The position numbers and the translations under genes are program-made. 6,822 bases of DNA from an uncultured Actinomyces sp. (GTDB taxonomy: Bacteria > Actinomycetota > Actinomycetes > Actinomycetales > Actinomycetaceae). Numbering within the stretch: position 1 is the stretch's first letter; each line of letters begins with the position of its first letter. The stretch covers positions 1 through 6,822 of the forward strand of contig CAJZDJ010000091.1 of NCBI GenBank assembly GCA_915063485.1, given 5' to 3'. Positions 1 through 5,207 of the stretch are shown here, in pieces. The notes under the pieces were generated by a model, which did no database searches, was not told the origin of the DNA, and saw only the letters and a list, made by a program, of their open reading frames with translations.

Positions 1-1073
1 AGCTGGTGCCGATTGAGCGTGACTACACGCAGATCATCGACAAGTTCAACACGGTCGGCCCGCTGGTTGAAAAGGCTGGTATGCCCCTTAAGGGTGTGCC
101 GCTAAGCGCCGCCGGTAACGGCATAGAGTACCTGGCCCACAAGAACGGCGTGGCCTCCACCGGCCCGCAGGCCGGGCGCCCACTGGTCGACACTGCGGTG
201 AAGGCAGCCGAGATGGTACTTACCCTTTCGGGCACCACTAACGGCGCCGTCGCCACTGACGGCTGGCGCAAGCTGTCTGAACGTACCGGCGTTAAGTCTT
301 GGGACCTATCTGAAGGTTCCGAGGACCGTCACATCACCTACGCTGACACCATCCAACAGCCCCAGCCGGTAATCACCTCCCCAGAGTGGTCTGGTTCGGA
401 GCATGGCGGACGACGCTACAGCGCCTTCGTGGTTAACGTTGAGCGTGCCAAGCCCTGGCACACGCTAACTGGCCGCATGCACTACTACGTGGAGCATGAC
501 TGGATGCGTGACCTGGGTGAGTCCCTGCCGATCTTCCGGCCCCCGCTAGACCTGGCGGCCCTGGCTGGTGAGCCTGAGCTGGGCCAGGTAACCACCGACG
601 CTAACGGCAGTGCGCAGGTAGCCGTACGTTACCTGACCCCGCACAACAAGTGGGCGATCCACTCCCAGTACTACGACAACCTGCACATGCTCACGCTGGG
701 ACGCGGTGGCCAAACCGTGTGGATGAGCCCCGCTGACGCGGAAAAGATCGGCGTCAAGGACAATGACTGGATTGAGGCAGTCAACCGTAACGGTATCGTG
801 GCGGCGCGTGCGGTGGTCTCCCACCGTATCCCCGAGGGCACGGTGTTCATGCACCACGCCCAGGACCGCCAAATCAACACTCCGCTGACAGAAACCAGCG
901 GTAAGCGTGGAGGCACGCACAACTCGCTCACGCGTATCTTCCTCAAGCCCACTCACTTCGCGGGTGGACATGCGCAAATGAGCTATGCCTTCAACTACAT
1001 TGGCCCCACCGGAAACCAGCGCGACGAAGTCACCGTGATTCGCCGTCGTCGTAACCAGGAGGTAACTTTCTGA
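1..1073 (+). CDS. narG: Respiratory nitrate reductase alpha subunit NarG, 3' part (5' end outside window)
   Basis: This is the C-terminal part of the catalytic subunit, which reduces nitrate to nitrite at a molybdenum bis-MGD centre on the cytoplasmic side of the membrane. The frame is already open at the left edge (first whole codon at 3), so the GTG at 6 is an internal valine. About 356 codons remain, whereas full-length NarG is about 1,250 residues. What remains is the molybdopterin-dinucleotide-binding end. From memory it matches E. coli NarG closely: NKWAIHSQYYDN (645-680), TLGRGG (693-710), then ADAEKIGVKDNDWIE, RGGTHNS (around 906-926), KPTHFAGGHA and FNYIGPTGNQRDE just before the stop. 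The iron-sulfur cluster FS0 and the molybdenum ligand lie upstream, outside the window. All 13 lysines are AAG, a sign of strong codon selection. The stop TGA (1071-1073) overlaps the narH ATG by one base, so translation is probably coupled. Identification is secure. Confidence 0.97.
   Translation, partial: LVPIERDYTQIIDKFNTVGPLVEKAGMPLKGVPLSAAGNGIEYLAHKNGVASTGPQAGRPLVDTAVKAAEMVLTLSGTTNGAVATDGWRKLSERTGVKSWDLSEGSEDRHITYADTIQQPQPVITSPEWSGSEHGGRRYSAFVVNVERAKPWHTLTGRMHYYVEHDWMRDLGESLPIFRPPLDLAALAGEPELGQVTTDANGSAQVAVRYLTPHNKWAIHSQYYDNLHMLTLGRGGQTVWMSPADAEKIGVKDNDWIEAVNRNGIVAARAVVSHRIPEGTVFMHHAQDRQINTPLTETSGKRGGTHNSLTRIFLKPTHFAGGHAQMSYAFNYIGPTGNQRDEVTVIRRRRNQEVTF
1057..1062 (+). promoter_or_regulatory. 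Strong Shine-Dalgarno site of narH
   Basis: A perfect AGGAGG lies inside the last codons of narG, 10 nt before the ATG at 1073. A second in-frame ATG at 1082 would be 19 nt away, too far, so the site supports the first ATG. That start also places the NarH cysteines at the same residue numbers as in E. coli. Confidence 0.8.
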
Positions 1074-2695
1074 TGCGCGTAATGGCACAAATTTGCATGG
1101 TGATGAACCTCGACAAATGTATTGGCTGCCACACCTGTTCAGTGACCTGTAAGCAGGCCTGGACTAACCGTGAAGGCACCGAATACATGTGGTTCAACGA
1201 TGTTGAAACCCGCCCAGGCGTGGGCTACCCGCGCGGCTGGGAGGACCAGGACAAGTGGCAGGGCGGTTGGAAGCGCACCAAGAACGGCAAGCTGGTGCCC
1301 CGCTCAGGTGGACGTTTGCGTCGCCTAGCCAATATTTTCGCCAACCCGCAGATGCCCACGGTTGAGGACTACTACGAGCCCTGGACCTATGAGTATGACC
1401 GTCTGCTCTCGGCCCCCAAGGACTCGCCCGCCATTCCGGTGGCGCGTGCCAAGAGCCAGCTAGATGGGCGCTACATTAACCAGCCCGAGTGGGGTCCCAA
1501 CTGGGATGACAACTTGGGTGGCTCAATGGAAACCCTGGATCAAGACCCAGTTTTGGCCCAGATGAACATGAGCGTGAAGAAGGACATTGAGTCCACCTTC
1601 ATGTTCTACCTGCCGCGTATCTGTGAGCACTGCCTCAACCCCACCTGTGTGTCTGCCTGCCCCTCTGGCGCCATGTATAAGCGCACTGAGGACGGCATTG
1701 TGCTGGTAGACCAAGATGCCTGCCGTGGTTGGCGCATGTGCGTGTCTGCCTGCCCCTACAAGAAGGTTTACTTCAACCACTCCAGCGGTAAGGCTGAAAA
1801 ATGCACTCTGTGCTACCCGCGCCTGGAGGCAGGTCAACCCACGATCTGCTCAGAGACCTGTGTGGGGCGCCTGCGCTACCTGGGTGTTATCTTCTACGAC
1901 GCCGACCGTGTATCTCAGGCCGCTGCGGTGGAAGACCCCCAGGATCTGTACATGGCGCAGCGTTCAATCATGCTCGACCCGCGCGACCCGCAGGTGGTGG
2001 CTGGTGCCCGTGCCAGTGGTATTCCAGACACCTGGATTAAGGCAGCTAAGTCCTCCCCCATCTGGGATCTGATCAACACCTATGAGGTGGCTTTGCCTAT
2101 CCACCCCGAATACCGCACTATGCCTATGGTTTGGTATGTGCCCCCGCTCAGCCCGGTGGTTGATGAGGTGGCTAACGCCGGCTTTGACGCTGAAGATCAC
2201 CGTGTGTTGCTAAGCGCTGTAGCCGACATGCGTATTCCTATGGAGTACCTGGCGGGTCTGTTTACCGCTGGCGACGTGAACCTGATTGAGCGTACTTTGC
2301 GCCGCCTGGCCGCTATGCGTTCACACATGCGCGCCCGCAACCTGGGTCAGGAACCTGACCCGCAGATTGCTGCCAGCGTAGGCATGGAGGCTCAGGACCT
2401 AGAGCGCATGTACCGGCTGCTGGCTATCGCCAAGTACGACGACCGTTTCGTAGTGCCCACCACCCGCCCTGAGGTACCTCGCGGCATGGAGGCTATGGGC
2501 GACGACGTCGCCGCGCTGCTTGGTGAAGGCGCCCCCAGTGCCTGCGCTAGCGGCTGCACCGATGTGAGCGGCTTCCACGGCGCAGATGTGCGTCGCAGTG
2601 GACGCGTGTCCTTGCCGCTACCTAGCGTGCGTTCACGTCGCACCGCCGGCTCTAGCGGGCCTGGTGCCCCAGCCCCCACCGGAGCGCGCCAATGA
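1073..2695 (+). CDS. narH: Respiratory nitrate reductase beta subunit NarH (iron-sulfur electron carrier)
   Basis: NarH carries electrons from the NarI haems to NarG through three [4Fe-4S] clusters and one [3Fe-4S] cluster, on the cytoplasmic face of the membrane. The 540-residue product has all the expected cluster ligands: CIGCHTCSVTC (Cys16, 19, 22, 26), CEHCLNPTCVSACP (Cys184, 187, 192, 196), CRGWRMCVSACP (Cys217, 223, 227, with Trp220 in the place of a fourth Cys, the hallmark of the [3Fe-4S] site), and Cys244, 247, 259 and 263 in the EKCTLCYPR and CSETCVGR stretches. As recalled, these positions equal the E. coli NarH numbering, which supports the start at 1073. E. coli NarH is 512 residues. 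The extra length here is mostly a Ser/Pro/Gly/Arg-rich tail after about residue 505, probably disordered. Cys491 and Cys495 sit where E. coli has its C-terminal GCG...GC segment, and HGAD just after parallels HGSD there. The stop overlaps the narJ start as ATGA (2692-2695). Confidence 0.98.
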   Translation: MRVMAQICMVMNLDKCIGCHTCSVTCKQAWTNREGTEYMWFNDVETRPGVGYPRGWEDQDKWQGGWKRTKNGKLVPRSGGRLRRLANIFANPQMPTVEDYYEPWTYEYDRLLSAPKDSPAIPVARAKSQLDGRYINQPEWGPNWDDNLGGSMETLDQDPVLAQMNMSVKKDIESTFMFYLPRICEHCLNPTCVSACPSGAMYKRTEDGIVLVDQDACRGWRMCVSACPYKKVYFNHSSGKAEKCTLCYPRLEAGQPTICSETCVGRLRYLGVIFYDADRVSQAAAVEDPQDLYMAQRSIMLDPRDPQVVAGARASGIPDTWIKAAKSSPIWDLINTYEVALPIHPEYRTMPMVWYVPPLSPVVDEVANAGFDAEDHRVLLSAVADMRIPMEYLAGLFTAGDVNLIERTLRRLAAMRSHMRARNLGQEPDPQIAASVGMEAQDLERMYRLLAIAKYDDRFVVPTTRPEVPRGMEAMGDDVAALLGEGAPSACASGCTDVSGFHGADVRRSGRVSLPLPSVRSRRTAGSSGPGAPAPTGARQ

Positions 2696-3387
2696 GTCCT
2701 GCTGCCGTAGGCGCCTTGGCGCTAAGCGACACTCAGCGGCGCACCGCCCATATGGTGTGTTCGCTGCTGTTGGACTATCCAGATGAGAGTTTTCCCCAGC
2801 GCCTGCAGACCTGCCGTGACGCGTTGGCTGAGCTACCTGAGCAGGTAGCCGGCCCGCTGGAGCGGTTTTTGGCTACGGCCACCCAGCTAGGTCAACGCGC
2901 TCTAGCTGAGCACTATGTGGAAACTTTTGACCGCCGTCGTCGCTGCTGCCTGTACCTGAGCTACTACGCCGTGGGCGATACCCGTCACCGGGGCGCCGCG
3001 CTGCTGGCCTTTAAACAGGCCCTAGCCGGCGCAGGCTGGGAGCAAACCAGCAATGAGCTGCCAGATTACCTGCCTTTAGTGCTGGAGCTGTCGGCTCGTA
3101 GCGACGACGAAATCGCCGCTATTTTGCTGGGCAGTCACCGTGAAGGCATTGAGGTGCTTTTGCGGGCACTGCGCAGCTACCACAGCCCCTATGCGGCAAT
3201 TATTGAGGCCCTAAGCGCCACCTTGGCGCCGGTGGATGAAGCTACTGCCGCACGGGTGGCGGCCTTGATTCACGCCGGGCCGCCTACCGAAACCGTGGGG
3301 GTAACCAATATTTTGCCCTTCCCAACCACTGCCCCCAGGCTTGCAGCCCAAAATGAGGCGCCCGCTGTGGACGCCGTGCAGGTCTAA
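2692..3387 (+). CDS. narJ: Nitrate reductase molybdenum cofactor assembly chaperone NarJ
   Basis: NarJ is a soluble chaperone that is not part of the final enzyme. It binds apo-NarG, helps the molybdenum cofactor enter, and holds NarGH back from NarI until assembly is finished. The product has 231 residues, close to the usual length (about 236 in E. coli). Family marks are YVETFDRRRRCCLYLSYYAVGD (residues 75-96), then TRHRG (97-101) and NELPDYLP (121-128) ahead of an all-helical second half. The last 30 or so residues are Ala/Pro-rich and look unstructured. The ATG overlaps the narH stop by four bases (ATGA), and a GGAG at 2681-2684 lies 7 nt upstream, so translation can be coupled and also start independently. 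Codon choice is looser than in narG and narH, as expected for a chaperone needed in small amounts. Confidence 0.95.
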   Translation: MSPAAVGALALSDTQRRTAHMVCSLLLDYPDESFPQRLQTCRDALAELPEQVAGPLERFLATATQLGQRALAEHYVETFDRRRRCCLYLSYYAVGDTRHRGAALLAFKQALAGAGWEQTSNELPDYLPLVLELSARSDDEIAAILLGSHREGIEVLLRALRSYHSPYAAIIEALSATLAPVDEATAARVAALIHAGPPTETVGVTNILPFPTTAPRLAAQNEAPAVDAVQV

Positions 3388-3411
3388 ATCCACGCCCGAA
3401 AAGAGGAGAAC

Positions 3412-4209
3412 ATGTCTACATCCGCATTACTGGCGTGGGTGGTCCTGCCCTACGTCGCTTTTGCGCTGCTCATTAGCGGCCTAATTTGGCGCTATAAGAA
3501 GGACCAGTACGGCTGGACTTCGCGCTCTAGCCAGTGGCATGAATCAGCGATTTTACGCTGGTCTTCCCCACTGTTTCACTTCGGTATCTTGTTTGTAGCT
3601 GCGGGCCACATTGTTGGTTTGCTGATTCCTAAGAGCTGGACTGAAGCGGTGGGTGTGCCCGAGCACCTGTACCACCTGGGTGCTGTCAGCATGGGTTCAC
3701 TGGCAGGTGCAATGACCATTGTGGGCCTAGTTGGTCTGCTTTACCGTCGTTTCGTGGTTGGTAGCGTGCGCGCGGCCACCACCCTTAACGACAAGATCAT
3801 GTACGTGCTGCTACTGCTGCCGATTGGTTTGGGTGCTTACGCCACCGTCACCACCCAGCTGTTTGGGCCGCACGGGGGCTATGACTACCGTGAAACCATT
3901 AGCCCCTGGCTGCGCTCAATTTTCGTGCTGCAGCCTAAGCCGGAGCTGATGGCTGATGTGCCCATGTCTTTCAAGCTGCACATAATTGCCGGTCTGCTGC
4001 TGTTTGCAATCTGGCCATTTACTCGCCTGGTGCACGTGGTTAGCGCCCCGGTGGGCTATGTGAACCGCCCCTACGTGATTTACCGCTCACGTAAGCCTGC
4101 GATCCAGGCTGACCCGGTACGTCGCGGCTGGCAACCGGTACACACTCAGGGCACTGGCAACGCCTCCAAGCCTGGTTTTGCCGCTGAGGCTCCCTCCCAG
4201 GGCGCCTAG
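3412..4209 (+). CDS. narI: Respiratory nitrate reductase gamma subunit NarI (membrane cytochrome b)
   Basis: NarI anchors NarGH to the membrane, oxidises quinol on the outer side and passes electrons inward through two b haems. The 265-residue product has five hydrophobic segments, at about residues 7-26, 52-73, 88-111, 127-150 and 188-210. Likely haem ligands are His56 and His66 in FHFGILFVAAGH, the same numbers as in E. coli, and His190 and His208 in KLHIIAG and RLVHVVSAP, with the same 18-residue spacing as E. coli His187 and His205. The family end motif GYVNRPYVIYRSR (residues 215-227) is present. About 38 polar residues follow it, making the protein longer than the 225-residue E. coli NarI; no domain is recognised in this tail. 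The start is an ATG 24 nt after the narJ stop, with AGGAG at 3404-3408 only 3 nt before it, a short spacing. The TAG stop lies inside a 15-bp repeat described separately. Confidence 0.97.
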   Translation: MSTSALLAWVVLPYVAFALLISGLIWRYKKDQYGWTSRSSQWHESAILRWSSPLFHFGILFVAAGHIVGLLIPKSWTEAVGVPEHLYHLGAVSMGSLAGAMTIVGLVGLLYRRFVVGSVRAATTLNDKIMYVLLLLPIGLGAYATVTTQLFGPHGGYDYRETISPWLRSIFVLQPKPELMADVPMSFKLHIIAGLLLFAIWPFTRLVHVVSAPVGYVNRPYVIYRSRKPAIQADPVRRGWQPVHTQGTGNASKPGFAAEAPSQGA

Positions 4210-4253
4210 GCTATAGCCCCGGGCGTCTGAGCCTCAGGCCAGGGCGCCTAGGC
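4184..4253 (+). repeat. Degenerate tandem duplication of the narI 3' end
   Basis: The 15-base string CCAGGGCGCCTAGGC occurs exactly at 4197-4211, across the last codons and the stop of narI, and again at 4239-4253, 42 bases downstream. The similarity continues leftward in weaker form: both copies begin with CTGAG (4184-4188 and 4227-4231). This looks like a decayed short duplication of about 28 bases. A perfect 10-base palindrome, GGCTATAGCC (4209-4218), lies between the copies. The exact 15-base repeat is certain; its origin is inferred. Confidence 0.7.
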
Positions 4254-4271
4254 CGCGCCGCCATCCATACA

Positions 4272-4291
4272 GTTAGGGCCTCGCCCCTAAC
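4272..4291 (+). other. Small hairpin between narI and modA
   Basis: GTTAGGG (4272-4278) and CCCTAAC (4285-4291) form a perfect 7-bp stem with a 6-nt loop, CCTCGC. No run of T follows, so it is not a standard intrinsic terminator. It may stabilise the 3' end of the nar transcript or be chance in a GC-rich gap. Confidence 0.4.
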
Positions 4292-4300
4292 CAAATCCCT

Positions 4301-4355
4301 AGCGGGCCGATAAAAACGCTATTATCCCTAGTGAAGCCGTTTTTATTGGCCCGCT
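4301..4355 (+). repeat. 18-bp inverted repeat just upstream of modA (terminator and/or operator)
   Basis: The left arm AGCGGGCCGATAAAAACG (4301-4318) and the right arm CGTTTTTATTGGCCCGCT (4338-4355) are inverted copies with one difference (G4309 against T4347, a G-U wobble in RNA). The loop is 19 nt. The stem has a GC-rich outer half of 8 bp and an A/T-rich inner half. Its position between narI and modA fits a rho-independent-type terminator for the nar operon, but only TTTG follows the stem. The symmetrical A/T core could equally be a binding site for a dimeric repressor. The repeat ends 18 bases before the modA ATG. The structure is clear; the function is open. Confidence 0.8.
4320..4325 (+). 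promoter_or_regulatory. Possible -10 box of a modA promoter
   Basis: TATTAT matches the TATAAT consensus at five of six bases and lies about 50 nt before the modA start, inside the loop of the 18-bp inverted repeat. No good -35 hexamer is found 16-18 bases upstream (the sequence there is around CCCTAG), so a promoter here would be weak or activator-dependent. If it is used, transcription would begin near 4332 and only the right arm of the repeat would be in the mod transcript. Confidence 0.3.
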
Positions 4356-4362
4356 TTGTGTC

Positions 4363-4367
4363 AAGGA
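4363..4367 (+). promoter_or_regulatory. Shine-Dalgarno site deciding the modA start
   Basis: AAGGA lies 6 nt before the ATG at 4374. The frame is also open to a TTG at 4356, but that codon abuts the inverted repeat, has no ribosome-binding site at a suitable distance, and would put six extra residues (MCQGID) before a normal lipoprotein signal peptide. The ATG at 4374 is preferred. Confidence 0.7.
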
Positions 4368-4373
4368 ATAGAT

Positions 4374-5168
4374 ATGTTCACATCGCTACGTAAGATTGCC
4401 AGTGCAGTTCTGGCAGCTACTGCCGCCGTGGCCCTAGCCGCCTGCTCTGGCACTAGCACCCCTAGCTCTTCTACCGGCACCAGCGCCGCTAGTGATCGCA
4501 CTATCACCGTATTTGCGGCTGCTTCACTGAAAGGCACCTACACCGAGATTGGTAAGAAAGTGGAGGCCGCTAACCCGGGTCTGAAGGTTAAATTCTCCTT
4601 CCTGGGCAGCCAGGATCTAGTTTCCCAGCTCAGCAATGGCGCCGATGCCCAGGTGCTGGCCACCGCCAATAAGTCCACCATGAACGACGCCGTCAAGGCG
4701 GGTGTGGTGGGTGCCCCCAGCGAGTTTGCCACCAACGTGTTAACCCTGATTGTTCCCAAGGGTAACCCCGCTAAAGTAACCGGCCTGGACGCTTCCCTAG
4801 ATAAAGCCAAGCTGGTTATTTGCGCCCCAGCCGTGCCTTGTGGTGCGGCCACGCTCAAGCTGTCCAAAGCCACCGGTATCACCCTCAAGCCTGTCTCCGA
4901 AGAGCAGAAGGTAACTGACGTACGCACCAAGGTTGAAACCGGTGAGGCTGACGCCGGCCTGGTTTACACCACCGACGCTAAGGCCAGCGGCGACAAGGTT
5001 GAAACCATCAAGATCGACTCTCACGGCGTGGTCAACCACTACCTGATCGCCCCCACCAAGTCTGGCGCCAACAACAAGGACGCCAAGATCTTCATCGACT
5101 ACGTCAACTCCAAGGACGGTCAGGCCATTTTAGCTAAGGCCGGTTTTGGCCCAGCCGCCAGCAAGTAA
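4374..5168 (+). CDS. modA: Molybdate-binding lipoprotein ModA of an ABC importer
   Basis: ModA is the extracellular substrate-binding protein that captures molybdate (often tungstate too) and delivers it to the ModBC transporter. The 264-residue precursor begins with a lipoprotein signal peptide: Arg6-Lys7, a hydrophobic Ala-rich stretch at 8-20, and the lipobox LAAC at 21-24, so Cys24 is the likely lipidated residue. A Ser/Thr-rich linker runs to about residue 42. The mature domain has the family pattern ITVFAAASLKG (44-54), FLGSQDLVSQL (76-86), APAVPCGAAT (151-160) and VTDVRTKVETGEADAGLVY (180-198). By analogy with E. coli ModA, oxyanion contacts would be Ser51, Ser79, Ala158 or a neighbour, Val183 and Tyr198; this mapping is by eye. 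The gene stands 164 nt after narI, behind a large inverted repeat, and 39 nt before modBC. Placement beside narGHJI suits supply of molybdenum to the reductase. A sulfate- or tungstate-binding relative is possible but less likely. Confidence 0.93.
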   Translation: MFTSLRKIASAVLAATAAVALAACSGTSTPSSSTGTSAASDRTITVFAAASLKGTYTEIGKKVEAANPGLKVKFSFLGSQDLVSQLSNGADAQVLATANKSTMNDAVKAGVVGAPSEFATNVLTLIVPKGNPAKVTGLDASLDKAKLVICAPAVPCGAATLKLSKATGITLKPVSEEQKVTDVRTKVETGEADAGLVYTTDAKASGDKVETIKIDSHGVVNHYLIAPTKSGANNKDAKIFIDYVNSKDGQAILAKAGFGPAASK

Positions 5169-5207
5169 AGCCTGGTTAAGGTCATTTAGGACCCGGTAAA
5201 TACCACC

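Noticed and set aside
546..1088. 180-codon open frame on the minus strand opposite narG
   Set aside because: It lies entirely opposite a highly conserved gene, has no ribosome-binding site of note, and its product resembles no family I know. Long antisense frames are expected in GC-rich coding DNA.
2543..2557. Extra metal site from Cys491 and Cys495 in the NarH tail
   Set aside because: E. coli NarH, as recalled, has cysteines in the same C-terminal region that are not cluster ligands. All four clusters are already accounted for.
2586..2786. 66-codon plus-strand frame across the narH/narJ junction
   Set aside because: It overlaps both real genes in another frame, and the ATGA overlap of narH and narJ leaves no room for a separate gene.
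4317..4339. ModE-type operator (CGnTATAT half-sites) upstream of modA
   Set aside because: CGCTATTAT at 4317-4325 resembles one half-site, but no inverted second half is found at the expected spacing. The real symmetry in this area is a different, longer repeat.
4210..4373. Molybdenum-cofactor riboswitch in the modA leader
   Set aside because: The only strong structure is one simple hairpin. I do not recognise the multi-helix fold or conserved segments of that RNA class.
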